A stretch of 20,382 nucleotides of DNA from an uncultured Sediminicola sp. (GTDB taxonomy: Bacteria > Bacteroidota > Bacteroidia > Flavobacteriales > Flavobacteriaceae): assembly GCA_938039345.1 (NCBI GenBank), contig CALHVB010000076.1, forward strand, positions 1 through 20,382. The letters are read 5' to 3'. The notes under the pieces are model-generated. The model searched no databases. It was not told the origin of the DNA and saw nothing but the letters and a program-made list of their open reading frames with translations. Both the position numbers and the translations under genes were made by a program. This document shows positions 6,906 to 15,154 of this stretch, one piece after another (the stretch's first letter is position 1; every line of letters begins with the position of its first letter).

Positions 6906-8837
6906 ATGAGTAGATTTATTATTAAAACCATAACATTTTTAGCGATACTTTTTTTTAAGGTAACTATTGCGCAAGAAATACCTAAAGAATTTATTGACGA
7001 TGTTGATAATTTAATAGAACAAGCACCTGTTACTTATGCTGATCTCGATTTAGTTTTAAGGCCTAGTAGAAGAGATACAATATTAATGCATTATGTAATT
7101 AATAGCTCAAAAGCAAAAAATTATTTAGAAGGACAAATGTATGCCTATAACCAGCTAGGTACTATACAAAGAAATATTTCTCAGTTTAAAAAAGCTATAG
7201 AATTTCATAAGAAAGCGTTAAGTATAGCTAATACTGCTAAAAATTTAGAGTTTAAGGTTTTTAGTCTTAATATGTTGGGAGTAGTATATAGGAGAACAGA
7301 TGCTATAAAAACTGCTTTAGAATATAACCATGAGGCATTAGAATTAGCTGAGACCATAAAAAATCCTTCTGACGGATTAAAGAGAAGTATTAATGTATCT
7401 CTAAATAGTATAGGAAATCTTTATGAGGCATTAAAGCAATACGATTTAGCAATAGAATATTTTAAAAAATCCTTAAAATTAGAAGATGAATTAGGAAATA
7501 CATTAGGTATAGCTATTAATCATCAAAATATAGGAGAATGTTTAGAAGAGCAAAATAAAATAGATGAAGCTTTAAAAAACTATAGAATATCACTGCATTA
7601 TAATCAACAAATAAATTCGGCAAAGGGTATTGTTATATGTAATAATAGTATTGCTCAGGTTTATATTAAGCAGAGTGAACCAGATAAAGCTTTAAAAATA
7701 TTAAAAACAAACCTTGTTGCAGCAAATGAGTTGGGGGTTAAATATATAACAGCAACATCATGTATTAATATCGGATGGGCTCTTTTTAAATTAAAAAAAT
7801 ATAAGGAATCGGAAGAGTATTTATCTAAAGGCTTGGCAATTGCAAAAAAATATAACTTGCCAAGAACAAAGTATAGTGCTTATAGCTTATTGTCCGATTT
7901 GTCTAAAGAAAGAGGTAATTATGCTAGTGCTTTAAATTATTATAAAAAAGCAGAAACTTTTGATAAGGAAATATCTAACGAGCGTAATATTAGGTATGTT
8001 AATGATATGATTATAAGGTATGATACCGAAAAGAAAAATAATCAAATAAAAGTATTAGCAAAGGAAAATGAAATTGTAAAATTACAGCTTCAAAAAAATA
8101 AAACCTCTTTGGTCGTTAGTAGTATTGTATTGATTTTACTAGCAGGGATTCTATATATTTTATATAGACAATATCAATTAAAAAATGAGAAGAAATTATT
8201 AACCTTGGAGCAAACAATGCTTAGAAGTCAAATGAATCCTCATTTTTTATTCAATTCATTAAATTCTATTAAATTATATATTATAAATAATGAAAAGAAG
8301 AACGCTGTTTATTATTTAAATAAGTTTTCTAAATTAATACGTAAAATTTTAGAGGCATCTTCTTTAAAGGAAATTTCTTTAGCAGAAGAACTAGAAACAG
8401 TAGAGTTGTATATGAATATTGAAAATATTAGGTTCTCTAATGAAATTAATTTTACAGTTAATATTGATGAAGATATTGATCCAAATAACATAAAAATACC
8501 ATCTTTAATTCTACAACCTTTTTTAGAGAACTCTTTATGGCATGGATTGTCTACAAAGGAGGGAGAAAAACAGATTCGTTTACAAGTAAGTAAGCAAAAC
8601 GATTATTTTATTAAAATTTCTATTGTAGATAATGGAGTAGGAAGGGATGCTTCTGAGAGAATAAAGAAAAGTAAATTATTAAAGCGTAAATCTGTAGGTA
8701 TAGATATTACTAAAGAAAGGTTGTCAAATTTTTCTAAAGATTACCAAAACTCTTTTGAAGTAGAGATTAGTGATTTGTATGACGAGAATAAAAAATCTTT
8801 AGGAACAAAAGTCTCACTTTATTTACCTACGGTTTAG
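6906..8837 (+). CDS. TPR-containing sensor histidine kinase (His_kinase/LytS type)
   Basis: The product is 643 aa. Residues 1-23 are a signal peptide ending IAQ. Residues about 75-375 are tandem tetratricopeptide repeats; several repeats with Leu/Gly/Tyr/Ala at helix positions are visible, for example 165-197 and 205-237. A coiled segment (375-400) leads to one membrane helix (401-420), placing the TPR array outside the inner membrane. The cytoplasmic part has the His_kinase motif with H446 (MNPHFLFN), the ATP-binding N542 (PFLENSLWHG) and D575-G579 (VDNGVG). The sensor likely autophosphorylates at H446 and passes phosphate to D55 of the upstream regulator. The stimulus is unknown; a TPR ectodomain suggests a protein or peptide ligand (inference). 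Its stop overlaps the convergent DUF3109 gene by 11 bp. Confidence 0.93.
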   Translation: MSRFIIKTITFLAILFFKVTIAQEIPKEFIDDVDNLIEQAPVTYADLDLVLRPSRRDTILMHYVINSSKAKNYLEGQMYAYNQLGTIQRNISQFKKAIEFHKKALSIANTAKNLEFKVFSLNMLGVVYRRTDAIKTALEYNHEALELAETIKNPSDGLKRSINVSLNSIGNLYEALKQYDLAIEYFKKSLKLEDELGNTLGIAINHQNIGECLEEQNKIDEALKNYRISLHYNQQINSAKGIVICNNSIAQVYIKQSEPDKALKILKTNLVAANELGVKYITATSCINIGWALFKLKKYKESEEYLSKGLAIAKKYNLPRTKYSAYSLLSDLSKERGNYASALNYYKKAETFDKEISNERNIRYVNDMIIRYDTEKKNNQIKVLAKENEIVKLQLQKNKTSLVVSSIVLILLAGILYILYRQYQLKNEKKLLTLEQTMLRSQMNPHFLFNSLNSIKLYIINNEKKNAVYYLNKFSKLIRKILEASSLKEISLAEELETVELYMNIENIRFSNEINFTVNIDEDIDPNNIKIPSLILQPFLENSLWHGLSTKEGEKQIRLQVSKQNDYFIKISIVDNGVGRDASERIKKSKLLKRKSVGIDITKERLSNFSKDYQNSFEVEISDLYDENKKSLGTKVSLYLPTV

Positions 8838-9399
8838 AATGTTCTTTTGCCACTTCTTCTAATTCGGTATACCAATCTTCTCCAAACTTTCTAATTAAAG
8901 CTTCTTTTACAAATTTATATATAGGCACTTGCAGTTCTTTACCTAGGGAGCAAGCATCATCGCAAATTTCCCATTTATGATAATTTACGGCTGTAAATTC
9001 TGTATATTCTCTAGTTCTAATTGGGTATAAATGGCACGAGATTGGTTTTTTCCATGTAATAGCTCCCGCATTATAAGCTTCTTCTATACCACATTTTGTA
9101 ATGCCACTTTCTGAAAAAACAACATAAGCACACTCACTTCCGTTAACTAATGGAGTTTCCCATTCTCCATCTTCACCTTTTATAAAAGCACCTTGTTCAT
9201 TAATTTCTTTAATACCCTCTGGACGTAAAAATGGTTTTACATCATTAAATATGTCTACTAATATCTCAGTTTCATTATCCTCAACAGGAGCGCCAGCATT
9301 GCCATCTACACAACAAGCTCCTTTACATGCACTTAAATTGCAAACAAAATCATTCTCAATAATTTCTTCAGATACTAATGTTTTTCCTAATTGAAACAT
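8827..9399 (-). CDS. DUF3109 cysteine-rich protein
   Basis: The product is 190 aa from ATG 9399 (MFQLGKTLVS). Alternative starts are ATG 9405 and a TTG at 9420. The TTG lies inside the -7 box TATCTTTG at 9418-9425 and so cannot be translated from that promoter. The protein has a conserved cysteine pattern: CNLSACKGACC near the N-terminus, then single cysteines in SECAY, TKCGI, ISCHLYP and ICDDAC. This fits the DUF3109 family, which resembles the YkgJ-type Cys clusters thought to bind metal or an Fe-S centre. Function is unproven. It converges with the sensor kinase gene, overlapping it by 11 bp at the 3' ends. Confidence 0.85.
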   Translation of the reverse strand: MFQLGKTLVSEEIIENDFVCNLSACKGACCVDGNAGAPVEDNETEILVDIFNDVKPFLRPEGIKEINEQGAFIKGEDGEWETPLVNGSECAYVVFSESGITKCGIEEAYNAGAITWKKPISCHLYPIRTREYTEFTAVNYHKWEICDDACSLGKELQVPIYKFVKEALIRKFGEDWYTELEEVAKEHSKP

Positions 9400-9417
9400 A
9401 CACATGATATTAAGATG

Positions 9418-9425
9418 CAAAGATA
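9418..9425 (-). promoter_or_regulatory. promoter -7 box for the DUF3109 gene
   Basis: TATCTTTG on the minus strand matches TAnnTTTG exactly. It ends 18 nt before ATG 9399 and decides the start against the upstream TTG. Confidence 0.55.
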
Positions 9426-9493
9426 CTATCTTAACATATTATTATAATAGTTTTTTATAATGTACCTTAGGTTAAAATTAAAACTTATACGTT

Positions 9494-10075
9494 ATGAATT
9501 TTGATTTTAAGGAGATTATCACGGTTAGTATGGTTCTTTTTGCAGTTATAGACATTGTAGGGAGTATACCAATTATTATAAGTCTTAGAAATAAAGTAGG
9601 GCATATACAATCTGAAAAAGCTTCTATTGTTTCGGCTTTTATTATGATTGCGTTTCTTTTTATAGGAGAAGAAATTTTAAAATTAATAGGTATTGATGTT
9701 AATTCTTTTGCAGTTGCTGGTTCCTTTGTTTTATTGTTTTTGGCTCTAGAAATGATTTTAGGAATTACCCTGTATAAGGATGAAGAACCAGAAAGTGCTT
9801 CTATAGTTCCTATTGCTTTTCCGTTAATCGCAGGAGCAGGTACCATTACCACCTTATTATCTTTAAGGGCAGAATATTATGTAGAAAACATTATTGTAGC
9901 CATAATTATTAATATCATTTTTGTGTATTTAGTTTTGAAATTCTCTAAAAGAGTAGAAAAATTATTGGGAAAAAATGGATTAAGTGTTATTCGTAAAGTT
10001 TTTGGTGTAATTTTGTTAGCTATTGCTGTTAAATTATTTGCAGCAAATATTAATCAACTTTTTATAGGGAGATAA
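9494..10075 (+). CDS. MarC family integral membrane protein
   Basis: The product is 193 aa with about six hydrophobic segments (roughly 8-30, 42-64, 70-92, 104-124, 130-150, 168-188). Family signatures are visible: a DIVGSIPI stretch in helix 1, LFLALEMILGI in helix 3, and PIAFPLIAGAGTITTLLSL in helix 4, where the Pro and Gly residues are characteristic of MarC (PF01914). These are inner-membrane proteins of uncertain transport function; the old link to multiple antibiotic resistance is not supported in the family. It is followed after 10 nt by a small membrane protein gene on the same strand, so they are probably co-transcribed. Confidence 0.9.
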   Translation: MNFDFKEIITVSMVLFAVIDIVGSIPIIISLRNKVGHIQSEKASIVSAFIMIAFLFIGEEILKLIGIDVNSFAVAGSFVLLFLALEMILGITLYKDEEPESASIVPIAFPLIAGAGTITTLLSLRAEYYVENIIVAIIINIIFVYLVLKFSKRVEKLLGKNGLSVIRKVFGVILLAIAVKLFAANINQLFIGR

Positions 10076-10085
10076 ATTTAATATC

Positions 10086-10292
10086 ATGAATAAAGCTTTA
10101 TCTATTATTCTTATTGTTTTAGCAATTGGACTTATTACATATAATTGTACGCTAATTGATTTAGAAAACCCATTAGAAGGCAATAGCCTTATTGCTTTAA
10201 TAGGTGTTTTTGCTTCACTTTGTGCTATTGTATTGCTATTAATTTACAATACATCTAAGAAAATACAAAAAAAGGTAGAGGAGGATAAGTAG
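10086..10292 (+). CDS. small two-helix membrane protein (68 aa)
   Basis: I do not recognise a family. Residues 3-21 (KALSIILIVLAIGLITYN region) and 35-55 (LIALIGVFASLCAIVLLLIY) are membrane helices. They are joined by a short loop with an LENPLEGNS segment and followed by a Lys/Glu-rich cytoplasmic tail (SKKIQKKVEEDK). It starts 10 nt after the marC-like stop and is thus likely its operon partner. It converges with the S41 protease gene, the two stops being 2 nt apart with no room for an intrinsic terminator. Similar small helical-hairpin proteins are widespread in Flavobacteriaceae; a role beside MarC is guesswork. Confidence 0.75.
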   Translation: MNKALSIILIVLAIGLITYNCTLIDLENPLEGNSLIALIGVFASLCAIVLLLIYNTSKKIQKKVEEDK

Positions 10293-10294
10293 GC

Positions 10295-11905
10295 TTAGTT
10301 GTTACTAGAATCTATACCATCTACTTCAATTACTTTTTGAAGCATTTTATCGTTCTTGCTTTTAATTTTTTCTCTAGTATTAGTATCAAATAATTGTTCT
10401 GCGAGTGCTGCTTTAATATATAGTTTTAAAACATCTTCCATCTCGTAATATTGTAATCTTAGGTTCTTAATAACCAGAGAATTTTCAGAATAGTTAATAA
10501 AATTTTCGAATAGAATATCGTCTACAGAAAAAGAAGTAATAAAGCTTTCTTTGTTATAATCTGTGTACCTGCCTCTGTCTTCATCTAAGTGTTCAAAAAC
10601 AAACCTGGATACAAAACCTAAGTTTTCAAAACTTTTTATAGCCTCTTCTTCATTAGATCCAATAGGGACAAAAACATCAGGAATAATGCCACCACCACCA
10701 TAAACAACTTTTCCTTTAGGTGTTGTAAATTTTAGTGAATCGGCAACTTTAATGCTATCTACAGAAATAAGTTCGCCATTATGGTAGCGCTCAGTAAATT
10801 TATTATAGTAGTCTTTGTTTCCGTTTTTATAAGTTTTTTGAATAGAACGACCTGTTGGGGTGTAATACCTAGAAATTGTTAGGCGAACAGAAGAGCCATC
10901 GCCTAATTCCATTTCTCGTTGTACTAATCCTTTTCCAAAAGAACGGCGACCAACAATGGTCCCTAAATCGTTGTCTTGCAGTGCTCCCGCTATAATTTCA
11001 CTGGCAGATGCAGAACGTTCATTTATTAAAACATATATGGGTTTGTTTTCAAAATCGCCTTCATCAGTAGCAAACGACTTTTCTATTTTTCCTTTTTTGT
11101 TTTTTGTAAATAAAATAAGTTTACCATCTTGTAAAAACTCATCTGCCATTTGTTCTGCTATGCCCAAATAACCTCCTGGATTGTCTCTTAGGTCTAAGGT
11201 AAGTTTTTTTGCTCCTTGTTTTAATAAACTAGTTAAAGCATGTTTAAACTCTTTATAGGTAGATTCTGCAAACCTGTTTACTTTTATATATCCTATTTCA
11301 GAAGTAAGCATATAGTATGCGTCTACACTCTTAAGTGGAATAACCCCTCTTTTTACATTAACAGAGAAGATAGAATCTTGTTGTTGCCTGTATATTTTAA
11401 GTTTTACAAAAGTTCCTTCCTTTCCTTTAAGCTTTTCTACAATTACATCACTAGGCATTCTTTGTCCAAACAAAGTGTCGTTATTCGCCATTAATATTCT
11501 ATCGCCTGCTTTAATGCCTTTAGAAAAACTTGGGCCATCTTTTACAGGTCTTATAACGGCAATGGTATCTTTGTACATGTAAAAATTAACTCCAATTCCA
11601 ACAAAATCTCCTTTCATATTTTCAGAGACTTTCGCCATTTCTTTTTTTGGAATGTACACGGAATGTGGATCTAGCTTATCTAAAATATTGTTTACAGTAA
11701 TATCTACAATGCTATCTGTATTTACATCGTCTACATATTCGTAATCAATATAATCTATTAATCTATTTAGTTTGTCTTTTTTAGAATTGGTAGTAAAAAG
11801 TTTTTCCGGACTATCATTAAAATTAAGTTTACCGCCAATTAAGATGCCTATAGCTAAAGCAAAGGCAATTATAGTTGGTAATAAGTAGGTGTATTTTTTT
11901 TTCAT
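10295..11905 (-). CDS. S41 family C-terminal processing peptidase
   Basis: The product is 536 aa. An N-terminal membrane anchor (about 8-25) exports the protein to the periplasm. A PDZ domain lies about at 98-185 (GVNFYM...GIKAGDRILMANND). The peptidase S41 fold spans about 200-385 with catalytic S300 (ERSASASEI) and K325 (RSFGKGLVQ). The 25-residue Ser-Lys spacing is that of characterised CtpA proteases. A C-terminal extension of about 150 residues follows. The protease is expected to cleave proteins at nonpolar C-termini and take part in envelope quality control. It starts 4 nt after the dCMP deaminase stop, so both are on one minus-strand transcript. Confidence 0.93.
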   Translation of the reverse strand: MKKKYTYLLPTIIAFALAIGILIGGKLNFNDSPEKLFTTNSKKDKLNRLIDYIDYEYVDDVNTDSIVDITVNNILDKLDPHSVYIPKKEMAKVSENMKGDFVGIGVNFYMYKDTIAVIRPVKDGPSFSKGIKAGDRILMANNDTLFGQRMPSDVIVEKLKGKEGTFVKLKIYRQQQDSIFSVNVKRGVIPLKSVDAYYMLTSEIGYIKVNRFAESTYKEFKHALTSLLKQGAKKLTLDLRDNPGGYLGIAEQMADEFLQDGKLILFTKNKKGKIEKSFATDEGDFENKPIYVLINERSASASEIIAGALQDNDLGTIVGRRSFGKGLVQREMELGDGSSVRLTISRYYTPTGRSIQKTYKNGNKDYYNKFTERYHNGELISVDSIKVADSLKFTTPKGKVVYGGGGIIPDVFVPIGSNEEEAIKSFENLGFVSRFVFEHLDEDRGRYTDYNKESFITSFSVDDILFENFINYSENSLVIKNLRLQYYEMEDVLKLYIKAALAEQLFDTNTREKIKSKNDKMLQKVIEVDGIDSSNN

Positions 11906-11909
11906 TTAA

Positions 11910-12344
11910 TTACGAATCCTCTTTTACAGGCATATGTATTATTTCTACTCCTGCTTTTTCTAAAAACTTTAAACCCGATGTATCTTTATATTCGTTTTCA
12001 TATACAACACGTTTTATGCCAGACTGGTGTATTAATTTGCTACATTCTTTACAAGGTGATAATGTAATATATAAAGTTGCACCGTTGCAAGATTGTGTAG
12101 AAGCTGCTACTTTAGAGATAGCATTTGCTTCGGCATGTAAAACATACCATTTGGTATAACCTTCATCATCCTCACAAATATTATCAAAACCTGTAGGGGT
12201 GCCGTTGTAACCATCAGAAATAATCATTCTGTTTTTTACAACAATGGCGCCTACTTGCTTACGCTTGCAGTAGGAGAGTTTACCCCATTCTTGGGCCATT
12301 CTTAAATAGGCTTGGTCGTATTTTTTTTGTTTTCTTTCTTCCAT
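11910..12344 (-). CDS. dCMP deaminase (ComEB-like zinc deaminase)
   Basis: The product is 144 aa. The zinc site is complete: H70-A-E72 (LHAEANAI) and the SPCKEC motif with C98 and C101, E72 being the proton shuttle. The substrate-binding stretch SDGYNGTPTGFDN (43-55) distinguishes deoxycytidylate deaminases from cytidine or guanine deaminases. It would convert dCMP to dUMP for thymidylate synthesis in the cytosol, which complements the ribonucleotide reductase in this window, although they are separate operons. It is the first gene of a pair with the S41 protease (4-nt gap). No promoter match closer than TACTTTTTG (extra base in the spacer) is seen upstream. Confidence 0.92.
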   Translation of the reverse strand: MEERKQKKYDQAYLRMAQEWGKLSYCKRKQVGAIVVKNRMIISDGYNGTPTGFDNICEDDEGYTKWYVLHAEANAISKVAASTQSCNGATLYITLSPCKECSKLIHQSGIKRVVYENEYKDTSGLKFLEKAGVEIIHMPVKEDS

Positions 12345-12471
12345 AAAGTCATTTCAATTATAAGTCGTTTTTTGACTATATAATATACTTTGGGTTACAA
12401 AAAGTAAAAGTACGAATATACTTGCTTTTTAAAATCTATAAATAATTAAACGTTTAAATTTATTTAAAATT

Positions 12472-13056
12472 CTATTGGGGAAAAGCTTTAATTACTAGCG
12501 GTAATGTTATTCCTATAATTAATAAAGAAAATAACACCACGGTTATATACTGTTTTATTTGCAATATGGATTTTAAGAAGTGAATAAAAATTAAAATAAA
12601 AAGAATAACTGTGGTTTGCGAAACCTCAATACCCGTTGCAAAACCTAGTAAAGGCACTAATTTTTCTTCTTCTTGACTCATTAACATTTTAAAATACGTA
12701 GAGAAGCCAAAACCGTGTATAAATCCAAAAAAAGAAGTTGTTATTAGCTGAAATAGGTAGTGTGTTTTTGTTTTTTTAAATAGCGTAGTATATATATTGT
12801 AAAATGCAGTAAAGAGAATAGTTACAGGAATTAAAAACTCTATAAAGCTTGTATCTATGGTAAGTATATTATATACAGATACGGTTAAAGACAAACAATG
12901 GGCAATGGTAAATACTGTGGCTAGTATAATTATTTTTTTCCACTCTTTAAAAGAGAAGGGGAGTGCTAGTGCAGCTAAAAATAATACATGATCATAAGCA
13001 TTTATATCTAAAACATGATTTAAACCTAATTGTATGTAAAACCAAAACTCTTGCAT
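12472..13056 (-). CDS. HupE/UreJ_2-like membrane protein
   Basis: The product is 194 aa with six or so membrane helices. The signature LNHVLDINAYDHVLFLAAL (12-30) with its two His/Asp pairs, followed by KEWKKIIILATVFTIAHCLSL and FGFIHGFGFS, fits the HupE/UreJ_2 family (PF13795). Relatives of HupE/UreJ are proposed nickel or cobalt permeases, and the His/Asp residues could be metal ligands. Here there is no hydrogenase or urease nearby, so the substrate is open. It lies 9 nt after the TerB/DnaJ gene on the same strand, indicating co-transcription from the promoter at 13823-13830. A TTAAACGTTTAA palindrome sits 15 nt beyond its stop, without a clear T run. Confidence 0.85.
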   Translation of the reverse strand: MQEFWFYIQLGLNHVLDINAYDHVLFLAALALPFSFKEWKKIIILATVFTIAHCLSLTVSVYNILTIDTSFIEFLIPVTILFTAFYNIYTTLFKKTKTHYLFQLITTSFFGFIHGFGFSTYFKMLMSQEEEKLVPLLGFATGIEVSQTTVILFILIFIHFLKSILQIKQYITVVLFSLLIIGITLPLVIKAFPQ

Positions 13057-13065
13057 TTTATATTC

Positions 13066-13803
13066 TTAAAGTCCTCTTTCTTTTTGTATTTCTTCGTATG
13101 CTTTTTGTACTTGTTTAAACTTTTCTTCGGCACCTTTTTTAATAGCCTCATTCTCTGTATTTACTCGGTCTGGGTGGTATTTTTTAGCCATGGTTCTATA
13201 GGCTTTTTTAATAGCATCATTAGAAGCGCTTTTTTCTACCTCTAATATTTTATATGCATTATCAACAGACTTAATAAACATTGCTTTTATGCTTTCAAAA
13301 TCGCGAATATTTATTCTTAAATACCCTGCTATTTCTTGTATTTTACTAACTTCTAAGGAACTTACAGAACCATCTGCTTGCGCTATTCCAAATAAAAAAT
13401 GTAGTAATTGCATACGTACCTCTGGCCGTGTTCGTTGGTTTAAATAACTGCAAATTTCTTGCGCCGAAATCTCTTGTTTTTTTATAACGTCATTAAAAGT
13501 CCTAAATATCGCATTTGCTTTTTCTTTACCATAAGTGCCTACAAAATAGCGTTGTACATATTCCATTTCGCTCTTACTTATAGTTCCATCTGCTTTTATA
13601 ACTATAGAACACAGTGACAGTAATTTTAATTCAAAATCGGCAGGAGATACTTTTTGTCTTGTAATATCTTCAAAAACGGATTGTGCTCCTCTAATATTAC
13701 CACTTGCTTTATCAAAAAAACTACCAATAAAAAAACCTACTATGCCTCCTACCCAATGTCTTAATACATAATACCCTAGAAAGGCCCCAATCCACTTAAT
13801 CAT
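13066..13803 (-). CDS. DjlA-like membrane co-chaperone (TerB plus J domain)
   Basis: The product is 245 aa. Residues 1-30 are a Gly-rich membrane segment. Residues about 55-175 form a TerB-like helical domain with two acidic KADGTIS / QADGSVS motifs (70-76, 142-148), the putative metal-binding loops of this fold. Residues about 182-245 are a J domain with the HPD motif at 210-212 (KKYHPDRVN), which would stimulate a DnaK ATPase. This order (membrane anchor, TerB, C-terminal J domain) is that of DjlA. It is the promoter-proximal gene of a pair with the HupE/UreJ-like gene. A membrane role with Hsp70 is expected from the family; its client is unknown. Confidence 0.9.
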   Translation of the reverse strand: MIKWIGAFLGYYVLRHWVGGIVGFFIGSFFDKASGNIRGAQSVFEDITRQKVSPADFELKLLSLCSIVIKADGTISKSEMEYVQRYFVGTYGKEKANAIFRTFNDVIKKQEISAQEICSYLNQRTRPEVRMQLLHFLFGIAQADGSVSSLEVSKIQEIAGYLRINIRDFESIKAMFIKSVDNAYKILEVEKSASNDAIKKAYRTMAKKYHPDRVNTENEAIKKGAEEKFKQVQKAYEEIQKERGL

Positions 13804-13822
13804 TTTAAAATTTAATTTTTTT

Positions 13823-13830
13823 CAAAGATA
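13823..13830 (-). promoter_or_regulatory. promoter -7 box for the TerB/DnaJ-HupE pair
   Basis: TATCTTTG on the minus strand matches TAnnTTTG exactly. It ends 19 nt before ATG 13803. A second TATCTTTG faces the other way at 13899-13906. Confidence 0.55.
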
Positions 13831-13898
13831 TGGTATTAGCTATAAAAAGAAGCGCTAAGGAAAAGTTAAGGTAACCTATAAAAATGCGACAAATAGAT

Positions 13899-13906
13899 TA
13901 TCTTTG
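13899..13906 (+). promoter_or_regulatory. promoter -7 box for bacilliredoxin
   Basis: TATCTTTG matches TAnnTTTG exactly and ends 33 nt before ATG 13940. No TTG is present at the -33 position. Confidence 0.5.
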
Positions 13907-13939
13907 AAGACTTTTATTAATTGATTAAAAATATAGATT

Positions 13940-14350
13940 ATGTATCCTGCAGAATTAGTTAAACCTATGAGAGAAGACCTTGCATCTGCTGGGTTTGAAG
14001 AATTACATACCGCAGAGGCTGTGGAAACTGCAATTGCAAAAGAAGGAACTACTTTGGTAGTTGTAAATTCTGTTTGTGGTTGTGCTGCAGCAAATGCAAG
14101 ACCAGCAGCTAAATTTAGCTTAACAAATGAGAAAAAACCAGATCATATAGTTACTGTATTTGCTGGTGTAGATAAAGAAGCGGTAAATAAAGCTAGAAGC
14201 CTTATGGTTCCTTTTCCTCCATCATCGCCAAGTATGGCATTATTTAAAGATGGTGAATTAGTACATATGATAGAGCGTCATCATATAGAAGGTAGACCAG
14301 CACAAATGATTGCTGAAAATTTAATGGGTGCTTACAACGAGTTTTGTTAA
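13940..14350 (+). CDS. BrxA/BrxB family bacilliredoxin
   Basis: The product is 136 aa, the usual length for the YphP/YqiW (DUF1094) family. The CxC redox motif is at C46-G47-C48 (NSVCGCAAANARPA), within a thioredoxin-like fold. Family members in Firmicutes remove bacillithiol from S-bacillithiolated proteins. Some Bacteroidota are reported to make bacillithiol, so the same role is plausible here. No transmembrane or signal segment is seen, so it is cytosolic. It is monocistronic, with its own -7 box and a strong terminator at 14374-14411. Confidence 0.93.
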   Translation: MYPAELVKPMREDLASAGFEELHTAEAVETAIAKEGTTLVVVNSVCGCAAANARPAAKFSLTNEKKPDHIVTVFAGVDKEAVNKARSLMVPFPPSSPSMALFKDGELVHMIERHHIEGRPAQMIAENLMGAYNEFC

Positions 14351-14373
14351 GCATTTGTAAATAAAACTTTTCT

Positions 14374-14411
14374 AAAAACCGTTCTTTAATAGAGAGCGGT
14401 TTTTTATTTTT
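14374..14411 (+). terminator. rho-independent terminator after bacilliredoxin
   Basis: AAAAACCG (14374-14381) pairs with CGGTTTTT (14397-14404), extended by TTCT/AGAG with one wobble, and is followed by T-rich sequence. The tail overlaps the next gene's -7 box. Confidence 0.9.
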
Positions 14412-14412
14412 G
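14405..14412 (+). promoter_or_regulatory. -7 box for plsC inside the preceding terminator tail
   Basis: TATTTTTG matches TAnnTTTG and ends 4 nt before ATG 14417. If used, transcription would start at or just after the ATG, giving a leaderless or nearly leaderless mRNA. TTC rather than TTG sits at the expected -33 position. Confidence 0.4.
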
Positions 14413-14416
14413 TTAA

Positions 14417-15154
14417 ATGCAAAAAATAGTAGCTTATCCTTTAAGTGCACTTTATTCTCTTTTATTTGGTTTAACACTTATCGTTTTTGAGCCATTGCAA
14501 TGGATAGGTTATAGGGTATTTGGTTATAATGGGCTTAAGCGCGTTGTAAGCTATCTTAATTTTTCTCTTATGAAATGTGGCGTTGCCTTAGGAACAAAGC
14601 ATACATTTAATAACCCACATGAGATTCCTGAAAATGTACCCTTAATAATTGTAGCTAACCACCAAAGTATGCACGATATACCTCCGATTATATGGCATAT
14701 GAGAGCGCACCATCCAAAATTTGTTAGTAAAATAGAGTTAGGAAAAGGAATTCCTAGTGTATCATTTAATCTTAGGCATGGAGGTTCTGTTTTAATAGAT
14801 AGGAAAGATTCTAAACAAGCATTAAGAGAAATTTCTAAACTTGGAAAATATATAGAAGAGCATAAAAGAAGTGCAGTTATTTTTCCTGAAGGGACTAGAA
14901 GTAGAACAGGAGTGCCTAAAAAGTTTCAGCCTACTGGCTTAAAAATATTACTAAAAAACGCTCCTTCAGCTTTAATTATACCAATTAGTATTAATGATTC
15001 TTGGAAAATACATCGTTATGGTAAATTTCCTTATGGATTAGGGTCTAAAATTACATTTGATGTTCATAAACCTATTGAGAATACAGGAGATTTAGATGCT
15101 TTAATTGCAATGGTAGAAAAACAAATTAAAACTGGCGTAACTTCTTTTGAATGA
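14417..15154 (+). CDS. plsC: 1-acyl-sn-glycerol-3-phosphate acyltransferase
   Basis: The product is 245 aa. It would acylate lysophosphatidate to phosphatidate at the inner membrane. An N-terminal membrane segment covers about 8-28. The acyltransferase motifs are in order: NHQSMHD (81-87; catalytic H82 and D87, NHx4D form), a SKIELGKGIP stretch (104-112), and FPEGTRSR (156-163), followed by a PISIND segment. Start at 14417 is chosen because the hydrophobic segment begins right after it and no upstream ATG fits. The stop overlaps the HD hydrolase start by 4 nt (ATGA), so the two genes are translationally coupled. Confidence 0.93.
   Translation: MQKIVAYPLSALYSLLFGLTLIVFEPLQWIGYRVFGYNGLKRVVSYLNFSLMKCGVALGTKHTFNNPHEIPENVPLIIVANHQSMHDIPPIIWHMRAHHPKFVSKIELGKGIPSVSFNLRHGGSVLIDRKDSKQALREISKLGKYIEEHKRSAVIFPEGTRSRTGVPKKFQPTGLKILLKNAPSALIIPISINDSWKIHRYGKFPYGLGSKITFDVHKPIENTGDLDALIAMVEKQIKTGVTSFE

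Noticed and set aside
11875..12159. 94-codon + strand frame opposite dCMP deaminase
   Set aside because: It is antisense to the zinc-site region of a recognised enzyme and has no recognisable domain of its own.
12446..12457. TTAAACGTTTAA palindrome after the HupE-like gene
   Set aside because: It is short and AT-rich, with no loop or T run for a terminator. Such palindromes are common by chance at this GC content.
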